Of a stretch of DNA of 64,000 nucleotides, positions 18,093-27,087 are shown in pieces. The stretch's first letter is position 1. Each line of letters starts with the position of its first letter. The position numbers and the translations under genes were made by a program. This stretch comes from Methylococcaceae bacterium UBA975 (GTDB lineage Bacteria > Pseudomonadota > Gammaproteobacteria > Methylococcales > Cycloclasticaceae): the NCBI GenBank assembly GCA_002292375.1, contig DBBV01000013.1:73215-137214 (forward strand). Reading direction: 5' to 3'. The notes beneath the pieces were generated by a model. It had not been told where the DNA came from. It was given only the letters and a program-made list of their open reading frames with translations, and did no database searches.

Positions 18093-19877
18093 TTAAAACT
18101 GATTTTCTTTTAAGCTCATGGTCGTTTGGCTACCGCTCATGATGGCCGATAGTAGTGCCCCCGTTTGTGGTAATAAACGTTGCATATAAAAGAGCCCCGT
18201 TATTAGTTTGCCATCATAGAACTCATCCGGCATCTGCCCCTTTTTATAATGAATATTATGGGCTATTTTGGCCCACATATATGCCATCGCAACTAAGCCA
18301 AATAACCGTAGGTAGTCGCTTGCAGCCGCACCGGCTTCATCGGGGTTAGATAGGCCTTTTTGGGCGATAAATAAGGTTGCGTTTTGTAATCGACTAAATG
18401 ATTTTGCTAACGGTAAAATAAACCCAGCCAATGCTGCGTCGTGTTGGTGTTGTTGTAAAAATTCTGACACAGGGTGAAAAAAGTGCCGAAGGTTTCGCCC
18501 CATATGTTCCGTAAGTTTTCTGCCAACCAAATCGAGTGCCTGAACGCCATTAGTGCCTTCATAAATTTGGCATATACGGGCGTCACGTAGGTATTGTTCC
18601 ATGCCGTTTTCACGAATATAACCGTGTCCGCCATATACTTGTATGCCGGTGCTGGTGACTATTTCCCCAATGTCGGTTAAAAAGGCTTTAAAGACGGGGG
18701 TCAACAAAGAGACCAGTTCACTGGCGTTTTGCTTTACTGTGGGGTCGTTGGCTTGATATGACACATCGAGTTGAAAAGACAGCCACATACTCAGTGCGCG
18801 AGCGCCTTCGGTATACGCCTTCATGGTTAATAACATCCGTCTGACGTCGGGATGAACAATCAACGGGTCAGCTGGCGTGTCGGGTTGTTTAGCACCAGTT
18901 AAAGCGCGGCCTTGTAAGCGTTCTTTGGCGTAATCTACCGCCCCGCAATAAGCGGCGTGGGCCACAGCAAGACCTTGAATACCAACATGAATACGGGCGC
19001 TATTCATCATGATGAACATCGCTTTCATGCCTTTATTTAGTTCACCAATCAAATAACCGTTTGAGTTTTCAAACTCCATTGCGCAGGTAGCCGAGGCCTT
19101 GATGCCCATTTTATGTTCAATGGCGCTGCAAATGACGCCGTTAGGTTCTGCTAGAGATCCGTCCTCATGGCTGTTTATTTTCGGCACAAGAAATAAGCTG
19201 ATGCCTTTAATACCAGCTGGTGCATCTGGGGTCCGTGCTAGCACCAAGTGGATGATGTTTTCACTCAGGTCTTGTTCACCTGCAGAAATGAATATTTTAC
19301 TGCCGCTGATGCGGTAACTGCCGTCTTCTTGAGGGATGGCCTTACTTCTAATTAGCCCAAGGTCGGTGCCGCATTGTGGCTCGGTTAAGCACATGGTGCC
19401 GCTCCATCGACCGCTGACCATATGGGGTAAATAGGCTTTTTTTAATTGTTCGCTACCAAAACGTTCAATAGCGTTGTATGCGCCTATCGTTAAGCCAATG
19501 TAAATACTAAATGACATATTGCTGGAGATAATCATCTCTTCGACGGCATTAGCAATATAATGCGGTAAGCCTTGACCGCCAAAGTCTTGGGCGCAGGTTA
19601 AATTCCCCCAACCCGCTTCAGTAACTTGTACGTAAGCGTCTTTAAAGCCATCGGGTGTGGTCACAACGCCATTATTGAGCGTGCAACCTTGTTCGTCGCC
19701 ACTTCTATTCAATGGGAACAATAAGGTTTCACTGATCTTTGCTGCCTCTTCATAAATGGCATCTGTTAGGTCAGGGGTTACCGATGAGAATTCTTCTATC
19801 TGTTGCAGGGCCGATTTATCTAAAAACTCATTGCTCAGGTATTTAATGTCATCAATAGGTGCTTTGAAAATAGCCAT
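18093..19877 (-). CDS. Acyl-CoA dehydrogenase, long form with C-terminal extension
   Basis: FAD-dependent alpha,beta-dehydrogenation of acyl-CoA, the first step of beta-oxidation. The 594 residues contain the N-terminal, middle (CLTEPQCGTDLG, GSKIFIS) and C-terminal acyl-CoA dehydrogenase domains, with the catalytic base in IYEGTNGVQ, plus an extra C-terminal domain typical of FadE5/DmdC-type enzymes. Automatic pipelines often call this family 3-methylmercaptopropionyl-CoA dehydrogenase, but here it ends an operon of thiolase and hydroxyacyl-CoA dehydrogenase, so a general fatty acid role is more likely. It follows its upstream partner after two bases with a GAGGAATT site. It functionally matches FadE of the Bacillus fadNAE operon. 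Confidence 0.92.
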   Translation of the reverse strand: MAIFKAPIDDIKYLSNEFLDKSALQQIEEFSSVTPDLTDAIYEEAAKISETLLFPLNRSGDEQGCTLNNGVVTTPDGFKDAYVQVTEAGWGNLTCAQDFGGQGLPHYIANAVEEMIISSNMSFSIYIGLTIGAYNAIERFGSEQLKKAYLPHMVSGRWSGTMCLTEPQCGTDLGLIRSKAIPQEDGSYRISGSKIFISAGEQDLSENIIHLVLARTPDAPAGIKGISLFLVPKINSHEDGSLAEPNGVICSAIEHKMGIKASATCAMEFENSNGYLIGELNKGMKAMFIMMNSARIHVGIQGLAVAHAAYCGAVDYAKERLQGRALTGAKQPDTPADPLIVHPDVRRMLLTMKAYTEGARALSMWLSFQLDVSYQANDPTVKQNASELVSLLTPVFKAFLTDIGEIVTSTGIQVYGGHGYIRENGMEQYLRDARICQIYEGTNGVQALDLVGRKLTEHMGRNLRHFFHPVSEFLQQHQHDAALAGFILPLAKSFSRLQNATLFIAQKGLSNPDEAGAAASDYLRLFGLVAMAYMWAKIAHNIHYKKGQMPDEFYDGKLITGLFYMQRLLPQTGALLSAIMSGSQTTMSLKENQF

Positions 19878-19879
19878 GA

Positions 19880-22204
19880 TTAATTCCTCAAGGGTTTTCC
19901 GCTTTCCAGCATATGCTGAAGGCGATCGAGCGTTGGTTCTTTTTTTAGTAAGTGGATAAACGCAGTGCGTTCTAGTGCCAATATGTCTTGCTCGGTGTGT
20001 CGCTCAGCCATGTCGGTTTCGGCACCACTGAGTACGATGGCCAATTGATCGGCGATCACGCCATCGTAGTTAGTTGCCTTGCCCGATTTGACAAAGCTGT
20101 CTACGGCTAAATTTAGTGCAGTTCTGGCGGTTGCCCCGGGTAGAGATAATTCGACCGGTTCAGGTGGCGTATAGGCTTCGGCAAGGGCTAAAACTTTGTT
20201 CTTAGCGTCAAACAATAAGCGTTCACGGTTCATCGTGATGCCGTCGGTTGCAGATAAGAATAAATAATCTTTTGCCTCAGTAGCAGAGGTCGACACGGTC
20301 GCCGTGCTGATTAACTCAAAGGCTTTGCTGATTGCGGGCATGGGGCCTTTTGCCCGGCGTGGGTTATTGGTCCAACGGGTCAAGAGCTCCTTACAGCCAC
20401 CCCAAGCCGGAATAAGACCGACCCCGACTTCTACTAAGCCGATATAGCTTTCCGCATGCGCTTGAATGGCATCACAATGCAGCAGGCTTTCGCAACCACC
20501 GCCAAGCGCCATACCCGATGGCGCACCGACGACTGGGAAGGGGGCATGCTTTAGAGCTAAGTACGTGTCCTGCCCTGATTTGACCATGGCCTCAATTTGC
20601 GGCCATGCCGCAACATTAGCGGCAAATAGGGCCAAGCCCACATTCGCACCAACGGAGTAATTATCGGCCTCGTTATACAGTACTAGGCCCTTGCATTGCC
20701 CAGGAATGCTTTTTATTGCAGTCGCTATCATCTGCAAAATATTTGGGTCAATGGCATTCATTTTGCTGTGAAACTCCAAACACAAGACACCATCACCGAT
20801 GCCCCATAAACTGGCCGATGCATTACGTTCAATAGGTGTTTGATTTTGCTTTATATCGCTCAATAGTAGAACGCCTTTTTCACGCGATATAGTTTGATAA
20901 TCACCATTTAAACTCAAGCATTGGTGCTGTTGATTATCGTAACGATAGAACGTTTTTTCAGCAGCGGTCATTAGCAATGGAGGAATGGGGTAGTTGTCTG
21001 CCTTCAGCTTGGCGATAAACCAATCAACGCCTATTTTATCGATCAGCTCAAAGGGGCCGTAGGTCCAGTTATAACCCAGCTTCATTGCGCGGTCGATAGC
21101 GTTAATATCATCGCCTATTTCGGGTACTAAGCTGGCTGAATAGCAGAGGGTTTTAGCGAGTACCGACCAAGCAAATTGACCACCTTTGTCATCAAAACTA
21201 AGCAGTTTTTTTAAATCCTTAACGACAGGGCCTTGTAACGATGCGAGTGCTGGTTTTTGGCTACCAGCGTACTCACCGGTAGCGAGGTTGATAGATTCTT
21301 TTACCTTGGTTCCATGGGCCTTATTAATGCGGTAAAAGCCGCCTTTTCCTTTACGTCCGGTATAGCCATCTTCGATCATCTTTGTGACCAGTTCGGGTAT
21401 TTTAGCTTGCTGGTGAAAGGCGTCGGTTTTTGGCAGTGAATGGACCATGGACTTTAGCACGTGCGGCATAATGTCTATACCTACAAGGTCCATTAGGCCA
21501 AATACACCTGTTTTTGGAATACCCATAGGCCTGCCGCTGATAGCATCTGCTTCTTCCACGCTTAGTCCTAAACGAAAGGCTTCGAGTAGGGCAGTTTGCA
21601 TCCAATACGCACCTATCCTATTGGCGATAAATCCCGGCGTGTCGTTACACTTAACGATACCTTTGCCGAGCGCGAAATCACAAAATTGAATGAGTGTGTC
21701 CAGCGCTTCAGGGTTCGTAGTCGGGCCTTCTACAATTTCCAATAAGCGCATATAGCGTGGTGGATTAAAAAAGTGGGTAATAACAAAATGGTCGTTAAAT
21801 TCTGCTGACAGGCCAGCCGTTAAATCGGCCAATGGCAAGGTTGAAGTATTAGACGAAACAATGCAATTGGGTTTACGTACGGCCTCAATTTTTTTATAGA
21901 GTGCTTGTTTAAGATCAAGCCGCTCGATGATTACTTCAATAATCCAGTCCGCTTCTGCTAAATCCGCTAGGTTATCCTCTAAGTTACCTGGCTGTATTTT
22001 TTTCGCGTTGCGTTTATGCATGAGTGCTGCGGGTTTAACCTTTAGTAGCTTCTCTATGGCGCTTTCCGCGAGTATGTTTTTGTTGCTCGCACCCTCTGGT
22101 ACCCTGTCCAATAACAACACCTTTTTTCCTGCGTTGGCAACTTGGGCGGCGATTCCGCTGCCCATAACACCCGCACCAATTACGGCAACCGTTTCAATGT
22201 TCAT
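19880..22204 (-). CDS. fadN: 3-hydroxyacyl-CoA dehydrogenase / enoyl-CoA hydratase (FadN type)
   Basis: Two steps of beta-oxidation in one 774-residue chain. The NAD-binding 3-hydroxyacyl-CoA dehydrogenase comes first (GAGVMGSGIA near residue 10, HFFNPPRYMRLLE near 145) and the crotonase-fold hydratase comes second (GGGCESLLHCD, then GLVEVGVGLIP). E. coli FadB has the opposite order; this order is that of Bacillus FadN. I place the start at 22204, where ATG overlaps the thiolase stop as TAATG. The 16-residue upstream extension, which reads inside the thiolase gene, is unlikely. The hydratase part keeps the first catalytic Glu (CES) and a Glu at the second position (VEV). Confidence 0.93.
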   Translation of the reverse strand: MNIETVAVIGAGVMGSGIAAQVANAGKKVLLLDRVPEGASNKNILAESAIEKLLKVKPAALMHKRNAKKIQPGNLEDNLADLAEADWIIEVIIERLDLKQALYKKIEAVRKPNCIVSSNTSTLPLADLTAGLSAEFNDHFVITHFFNPPRYMRLLEIVEGPTTNPEALDTLIQFCDFALGKGIVKCNDTPGFIANRIGAYWMQTALLEAFRLGLSVEEADAISGRPMGIPKTGVFGLMDLVGIDIMPHVLKSMVHSLPKTDAFHQQAKIPELVTKMIEDGYTGRKGKGGFYRINKAHGTKVKESINLATGEYAGSQKPALASLQGPVVKDLKKLLSFDDKGGQFAWSVLAKTLCYSASLVPEIGDDINAIDRAMKLGYNWTYGPFELIDKIGVDWFIAKLKADNYPIPPLLMTAAEKTFYRYDNQQHQCLSLNGDYQTISREKGVLLLSDIKQNQTPIERNASASLWGIGDGVLCLEFHSKMNAIDPNILQMIATAIKSIPGQCKGLVLYNEADNYSVGANVGLALFAANVAAWPQIEAMVKSGQDTYLALKHAPFPVVGAPSGMALGGGCESLLHCDAIQAHAESYIGLVEVGVGLIPAWGGCKELLTRWTNNPRRAKGPMPAISKAFELISTATVSTSATEAKDYLFLSATDGITMNRERLLFDAKNKVLALAEAYTPPEPVELSLPGATARTALNLAVDSFVKSGKATNYDGVIADQLAIVLSGAETDMAERHTEQDILALERTAFIHLLKKEPTLDRLQHMLESGKPLRN

Positions 22205-23340
22205 TAGATCGCCTCCAAAATGGTTGCGATACCTTGGCCTCCACCGATGCATTGGGTTGCTAAGGCAAATTGCTTTTTCTCACGAACCAATAAGGCTGCG
22301 GCTTTACCGGTGATTCTCGCGCCCGTAGCACCCAATGGGTGGCCTAAGGCGATAGCGCCGCCATCCAGGTTGACTCGTTCGATAGCGATATTAAGGTCTT
22401 GAATACAGGCTAACGACTGACTAGCAAAGGCTTCATTAATCTCGACGATATCGATATCTTCCATACTCAGCTGGGCGCGCTGTAAGGCCTTCTTGCTGGC
22501 TAGAATTGGGCCTAAGCCCATCGTTTCAGGTGCACAACCCGAGATTGCAATGCTCTTAATCCGGGCGAGTGCTTGTAAGCCATGTTGGCTAGCAAATTCT
22601 TCAGTGCACACCAAGGTTGCTGAAGCACCATCAGTCAAAGGCGATGAGCTGGCAGCGGTGACCGTACCGTCGCTTAAAAAAGCGGGTTGCAATTCAGCTA
22701 AGCCTTCGCTGGTGGTATTTGCGCGAATGCAACCGTCTTGCGTAACGACACCGTTTGCGGTCGTAATGGCGATAATTTCATCATCGAATAGCCCTGCTTG
22801 CTGGGCTGCGTTGGCTTTTTGTTGGCTCACTAGCGCGAACTGGTCTTGTTGTTCGCGTGATAAATTATATTGCTTGGCGACGTTTTCTGCAGTTTCTCCC
22901 ATGCCAATATAGGCACTGGGTAAGGTTTTAAATAACTCAGGGCTCGGCATGGGGTTAAAACCGCCCATCGGGATGCGGCTCATTGATTCTACGCCGGCAC
23001 AAATAAAAGCCTCGCCAGCGTTCATTTGGATCGCACCGGCCGCCATGTGAATGGCTTGCATGGATGAACCACAAAAACGATTAACCGTCACTCCGCCAAC
23101 TGATTGGGGTAGACCTGCCATTAGGCCAACCAAGCGCGCAATATTAAAACCTTGCTCGCCTTCAGGGAATGCGCAACCCATGATCAAATCTTCTAAATGT
23201 TTTGGGTCAAGGTTGATTTTCTTGATTAATCCAGCGACTACTTGAGCCGCCAAATCATCGGGCCTTACCCCAGCTAGGGCGCCTTTGAAGGCAAACGTTT
23301 GTGGGGATCGTGAGTAAGCGGCGATAACGACATTTTTCAT
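22204..23340 (-). CDS. fadA: Acetyl-CoA C-acyltransferase (3-ketoacyl-CoA thiolase)
   Basis: Thiolytic cleavage that ends each turn of beta-oxidation. Full length at 378 residues. The nucleophile is C90 in VNRFCGSS, the catalytic His lies in GGAIALGHPLGATG, and the second Cys in QCIGGGQG near the C-terminus. It is the second gene of the MerR-led operon, 13 bases after the regulator, and its stop overlaps the next start. Together with the two downstream genes it gives a complete set for saturated acyl-CoA degradation. Confidence 0.95.
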   Translation of the reverse strand: MKNVVIAAYSRSPQTFAFKGALAGVRPDDLAAQVVAGLIKKINLDPKHLEDLIMGCAFPEGEQGFNIARLVGLMAGLPQSVGGVTVNRFCGSSMQAIHMAAGAIQMNAGEAFICAGVESMSRIPMGGFNPMPSPELFKTLPSAYIGMGETAENVAKQYNLSREQQDQFALVSQQKANAAQQAGLFDDEIIAITTANGVVTQDGCIRANTTSEGLAELQPAFLSDGTVTAASSSPLTDGASATLVCTEEFASQHGLQALARIKSIAISGCAPETMGLGPILASKKALQRAQLSMEDIDIVEINEAFASQSLACIQDLNIAIERVNLDGGAIALGHPLGATGARITGKAAALLVREKKQFALATQCIGGGQGIATILEAI

Positions 23341-23353
23341 AATAACTCCTTAA

Positions 23354-23737
23354 TTAGCTGTTTTTTTGTTCGAGCGCTTCACTGGTAGCGAGCTGAATCG
23401 CTTTAAGTTCGCTCAAGGTTTGGCTGATGTCTTTTTTTTGTTGAATCAACTGACTGATGCGTTGCTCAACGCCGTCTCGTAATAACTTAAGTTGTTCAAC
23501 CTGTGTTGGGTCGGCGTCGTATAAATCTAAAAACTGTTTGATCTCATCCAGCGAAAAACCAATACGTTTACCGCGAAGTATCAGTTTCATGCGTGCGCTA
23601 TCTTGATAGTTATAGATGCGTCGGTTACCAACACGTCGAGGGTTAATCAGTTTTTTGGTTTCGTAAAAACGCAACGTTCTTGCTGAAACGCCCAATACAT
23701 CGGCTAATTCTGTTGCGGTATACAAAGTATCTTTCAT
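23354..23737 (-). CDS. MerR-family regulator of the beta-oxidation operon
   Basis: A 127-residue MerR protein with an N-terminal winged helix (TATELADVLGVSARTLRFYE), a second helical segment ending near 75 and a C-terminal dimerisation coiled coil (about 80-120). It lacks the Cys-rich metal-binding tail of metal sensors, so an organic or acyl-CoA ligand is more likely, as for LiuR-type regulators. It is first in an operon with thiolase, dehydrogenase/hydratase and acyl-CoA dehydrogenase. Its own promoter contains a palindrome with a 19-base spacer, the hallmark of MerR control, and the same element precedes the FadL gene. Autoregulation is therefore inferred. Confidence 0.92.
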   Translation of the reverse strand: MKDTLYTATELADVLGVSARTLRFYETKKLINPRRVGNRRIYNYQDSARMKLILRGKRIGFSLDEIKQFLDLYDADPTQVEQLKLLRDGVEQRISQLIQQKKDISQTLSELKAIQLATSEALEQKNS

Positions 23738-23754
23738 GTAAAACTCCTTTTTAC

Positions 23755-23785
23755 GTAATATGCTTTATCTTTACGTTAACGTCAA
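23755..23785 (-). promoter_or_regulatory. MerR-type promoter and operator of the beta-oxidation operon
   Basis: Read on the minus strand: -35 TTGACG (23785-23780), a 19-base spacer and -10 TATTAC (23760-23755). The near-palindrome TTGACGTTAACGTAAA (23785-23770) covers the -35 and enters the spacer. The long spacer is what MerR proteins untwist. An AAGGAG ribosome site and the ATG follow. The same layout is found before the FadL gene. Confidence 0.8.
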
Positions 23786-23830
23786 TATATTTCTTTTGAA
23801 CTATTTAAACGTTATTCAAGAATTTATTGG

Positions 23831-25492
23831 CTACAGTGACCTCAGCTCACGTCGTAACACTTTGCCTACGTTTGTTTTGGGTAATTCTTTTATAAAAACA
23901 ATGTGATCGGGGGTTTTGTAAGCAGTGAGGTGTTGTCTGCAAAAATCCAATAACTCGGCTTCGGTCAAGGCCTCATCTTTTTTAACCACGAATGCTTTTA
24001 CGGATTCACCACGCAGCTCATCCTTTACACCAATAACACCGCATTCAAGAACGCCAGGGTGTTCAACAATCACGCCCTCAACTTCGTTCGGGTACACATT
24101 AAAGCCGGAAACGATGATCATGTCCTTTATCCGATCAACGATATAGAAAAAACCAGCGTCATCCATTTTTGCCACATCACCTGTTTTAAGCCAGCCGTCT
24201 GTGGTAAATGCCTGGGCTGTTTCGTCAGGCAAGTTCCAATAGCCCCGCATCACTTGTGGGCCCTTCACACACAATTCCCCCGGTTCGCCTGATGCAACAG
24301 TTTGGCCGTCAGCATCAATGAGCTGGCAATACGTTGATGAAATGGGTAAGCCAATGCTGCCGTTGTAGTCTTTAAGATTCAGTGGATTAATACAGACAGC
24401 GGGTGAGGTTTCGGTTAAACCGAACGCTTCAACTAGGGTGCAGCCCGTTATTTTTTTCCATTCTGTGGCAACAGCAGCCTGTACAGACATGCCTCCACCA
24501 AGTGTTATCTTTAGTTTAGAAAAGTCAATATCCGCAAAACCTTCGGTATTTAATAGTGCGTTGAATAAGGTGTTAACGCCCGTTATCGCAGTAAAGGGTG
24601 TTTTTTTAAGCTCGTTCACAAAGCCTTTAAAATCCCTAGGGTTGGTAATTAAAACATTGAGCGCGCCTGCCTCCATAAAAACCAGGCAATTGGCCGTTAA
24701 AGAAAAAATATGGTAAAGCGGTAGCGCGGTAATGATCACTTCTTCACCTAGAATCACGTCATTTTTAATCCATTCAGCTGATTGCAGCATATTGGCAACC
24801 ATGTTTTTATGCGTTAAAACAGCGCCTTTAGCCACGCCAGTTGTGCCGCCGGTATATTGCAAAAAAGCGATGTCGTCATGGTTTAACGAAATGGGGTTTA
24901 AGCTTAGTTTAGAACCCATCGATAAAGCCTCTTTAAATGAAATGGCCTCATCAATTGAATAGGGAGGCACCATTTTTTTAAGGTATTTAACAACCAAATT
25001 AATAATGACCGCCTTCGGAAAATCGAGCATGTCACCCATCTTGGTGACAATCACGTGTTCTACATTGGTATCGTCTAGGACCGCTTGCACAGTGCTAGCA
25101 AAGTTTTCCACAACAATTATTGCCTTTGCGCCGGAGTCTTTTAATTGATGGCGCAATTCACGTGCGGTATACAGTGGGTTAGTGTTAACAACGGTTAAAC
25201 CTGCACGAAGAACGCCAAAAATAGACACAGGGTTCTGTAATAAATTCGGCATCATAATCGCCACACGATCACCTTTCTCTAGTCCCAGTGTTTGCTGGAG
25301 GTAGGCGGCAAGCGAGGTAGTCGCATGCTCAAACTCAGTATAGGAAAGCGTTTTACCAAAGTTACTAAAGGCAGGGCGCATGGCGTATTCCTTGACACTG
25401 CTGTCAAAAATTTCCACCACGGAGTTGTATTTATTAATATCAATATCGGCGTTAACGCCTTGAGGGTAGCTGTTTAACCAAGGTCGGTCCAT
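23831..25492 (-). CDS. fadD: Long-chain fatty acid CoA ligase
   Basis: Activates fatty acids to acyl-CoA with ATP, the entry to beta-oxidation. The 553 residues show the AMP-binding P-loop YTGGTTGVAKGA, the GLTETSP motif, the FACS segment GWLKTGDVAKMD and the C-terminal catalytic lysine region GKVLRREL. It lies upstream of the MerR gene on the same strand but separated by 93 bases that hold the MerR promoter, so it is a separate unit. No MerR-type palindrome precedes it. A stop-and-terminator region separates it from the FadL gene upstream. Confidence 0.95.
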   Translation of the reverse strand: MDRPWLNSYPQGVNADIDINKYNSVVEIFDSSVKEYAMRPAFSNFGKTLSYTEFEHATTSLAAYLQQTLGLEKGDRVAIMMPNLLQNPVSIFGVLRAGLTVVNTNPLYTARELRHQLKDSGAKAIIVVENFASTVQAVLDDTNVEHVIVTKMGDMLDFPKAVIINLVVKYLKKMVPPYSIDEAISFKEALSMGSKLSLNPISLNHDDIAFLQYTGGTTGVAKGAVLTHKNMVANMLQSAEWIKNDVILGEEVIITALPLYHIFSLTANCLVFMEAGALNVLITNPRDFKGFVNELKKTPFTAITGVNTLFNALLNTEGFADIDFSKLKITLGGGMSVQAAVATEWKKITGCTLVEAFGLTETSPAVCINPLNLKDYNGSIGLPISSTYCQLIDADGQTVASGEPGELCVKGPQVMRGYWNLPDETAQAFTTDGWLKTGDVAKMDDAGFFYIVDRIKDMIIVSGFNVYPNEVEGVIVEHPGVLECGVIGVKDELRGESVKAFVVKKDEALTEAELLDFCRQHLTAYKTPDHIVFIKELPKTNVGKVLRRELRSL

Positions 25493-25555
25493 GATGTTCT
25501 CCTTATGGTATAGACAATATATGTTATTAGTTTGTTGGCTTAAAATTGTAGATAA

Positions 25556-25584
25556 AAAAAGCCCCGTAAAGAAAGGGGCTTTTT
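25556..25584 (-). terminator. Terminator after the FadL-type porin gene
   Basis: AAAAAGCCCC and GGGGCTTTTT form a ten-pair stem with a nine-base loop. On the minus strand it ends in a T-run, 27 bases past the FadL stop and before the fadD start. Confidence 0.85.
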
Positions 25585-25610
25585 GATGTTACTTCGTTAG
25601 CATCGGTCTA

Positions 25611-26861
25611 TTACAAATCCCAGCGTAGCTGTGCACTTAAAATGTCGGCACTGGACTCGTATTCACCAATGACTCCACTCAGACCAGCCCCAGGCCGATT
25701 AATTTTTGTATCAGGAACAAAAATATGTGCATAACCCGCGTCAATCGATAAATTGTCGGCGAGTTGGTAGCTGGCACCAAAGGTTAGCCAATAGCGGTCG
25801 TTATCAGGAAAGCGTGGAGAACGAGAAGATTGATTTCTCGCGGCGCCTTCGTCATAGGCTAAACCCGTTCTAAAGGTCCATGGTCCATCCGTTGAGTAGG
25901 TTGAGCCGACTGATAGGCGAACGATATCTTTCAATTTAAGCTCCTCAGATGTGGTGGTAGGTGGGCCGTCGTATGAAATTGTTAATTCTGGCACAGAGCT
26001 CCAGCCAACCCAAGACGCATCAGCCATGATGGCTACTTTTGCATTGTATTGGTGATGAATACTAATGGATGCGCTGGCGGGTAAGTCGGCTTTGGCAGTG
26101 ATATGTGAATCGGGGAAGGGTACAGGTGCGTCAAAATCAGCATCACCTTTTAATTTGTGGGTGATTTCTGAGCGATATGAGATGCCAACGCGGGTGTCTT
26201 TACTGAGTTGATATAAGGCACCTAAATTATACCCTGCAGATATGTCATCGGCCTCCAGATGTGCAAAACCTTCTGGTCCACCTAGATCGACTCTGTTATT
26301 TAGTGTGGCCTCAATATATTGGACGTTGATACCGAAACCTAAGGAAAGCGCTGGTGTGGTTTGCCAGGCGATGGATGGGTTTATATTAACGGTAATCATT
26401 TCACTTTCAATGGCTTGGTACCGTCCAGCCCAATCGTCGTTATATTTTGTTGCTAAGCCGTAAGGGGCGTTAACACCTAGACCCAATTTAAGGGAATCAC
26501 TTAAGCTGTGGACATAATAAAGGTTTGGGACAAAGGCTACTCGACCGCCATCATTGGAACTATCGCCGCCGACAGGGGCACCTGAAACTCGAGTGCTACC
26601 TTCATCTTTAAAATCAAAAGAAGGGAATATTAGGTGCCCACCAACAACCAGTTGATTGCCTTTAATGCGCGTCATACCGGCTGGGTTATACCAAACAGTT
26701 GATGCGTCTTCGGCCGAGGCGGCACCACCAGCAAATGCGTTGCCTAAACCTAAGGCGCTATTTTCTGCGACACCAAAGGCAGCAGAAAAGGTTTGTGTGC
26801 TAATAAAAAATAAACATAAGGTTGAGGTTATTGTGCGTATAGAAACAGTGTGTGCTTTCAT
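25611..26861 (-). CDS. FadL-family outer membrane transport protein
   Basis: Outer-membrane beta-barrel for long-chain fatty acids or other hydrophobic compounds. The 416-residue protein starts with a signal peptide (about 1-27) and continues with the FadL/TodX signature SALGLGNAFAGGAASAEDASTVWYNPAGMTR split over residues 34-65 (alanine- and glycine-rich, with an NPAGMT end). It ends in the pattern of a barrel strand (LSAQLRWDL). Its promoter carries the same MerR operator as the beta-oxidation operon, which supports fatty acid uptake over aromatic hydrocarbon uptake, although TodX-type members exist. It is transcribed divergently from the crotonase gene. Confidence 0.9.
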   Translation of the reverse strand: MKAHTVSIRTITSTLCLFFISTQTFSAAFGVAENSALGLGNAFAGGAASAEDASTVWYNPAGMTRIKGNQLVVGGHLIFPSFDFKDEGSTRVSGAPVGGDSSNDGGRVAFVPNLYYVHSLSDSLKLGLGVNAPYGLATKYNDDWAGRYQAIESEMITVNINPSIAWQTTPALSLGFGINVQYIEATLNNRVDLGGPEGFAHLEADDISAGYNLGALYQLSKDTRVGISYRSEITHKLKGDADFDAPVPFPDSHITAKADLPASASISIHHQYNAKVAIMADASWVGWSSVPELTISYDGPPTTTSEELKLKDIVRLSVGSTYSTDGPWTFRTGLAYDEGAARNQSSRSPRFPDNDRYWLTFGASYQLADNLSIDAGYAHIFVPDTKINRPGAGLSGVIGEYESSADILSAQLRWDL

Positions 26862-26904
26862 GGTTACTCTCCTACTTTTATAGTATTTGTTTTATTGTGA
26901 TGAC

Positions 26905-26935
26905 GTAATATGAACTAACTTTACGTTAACGTCAA
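26905..26935 (-). promoter_or_regulatory. MerR-type promoter and operator of the FadL gene
   Basis: Read on the minus strand: -35 TTGACG (26935-26930), 19-base spacer, -10 TATTAC (26910-26905), with the palindrome TTGACGTTAACGTAAA at 26935-26920. It is base-for-base the same architecture as the promoter at 23755-23785. Confidence 0.8.
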
Positions 26936-26941
26936 TTAAAG

Positions 26942-26971
26942 TTGACAAAATTTTAATAAAACCAGTAGTAT
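26942..26971 (+). promoter_or_regulatory. Candidate promoter of the crotonase-SDR genes
   Basis: TTGACA at 26942-26947 is a perfect -35, followed after 18 bases by TAGTAT at 26966-26971. The shared MerR operator ends seven bases upstream. A degenerate copy of the operator, with TTAACGTAAA at 26996-27005, lies in the leader. Confidence 0.45.
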
Positions 26972-27087
26972 GCAATCCATGCACGTTAATTTCTTTTAAC
27001 GTAAATCCAACTAGCCTGCAAGACAAATCTAGTTAAAAAGCGCATTATTAATCGAATTAAGACTTAAATCATATAAGGAAAAAAAGC

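Noticed and set aside
22205..22252. A 16-codon N-terminal extension of the dehydrogenase/hydratase inside the thiolase gene
   Set aside because: The ATG at 22204 has the typical TAATG coupling and starts directly at the Rossmann strand; the extension is Arg/His-rich and unlike the family.
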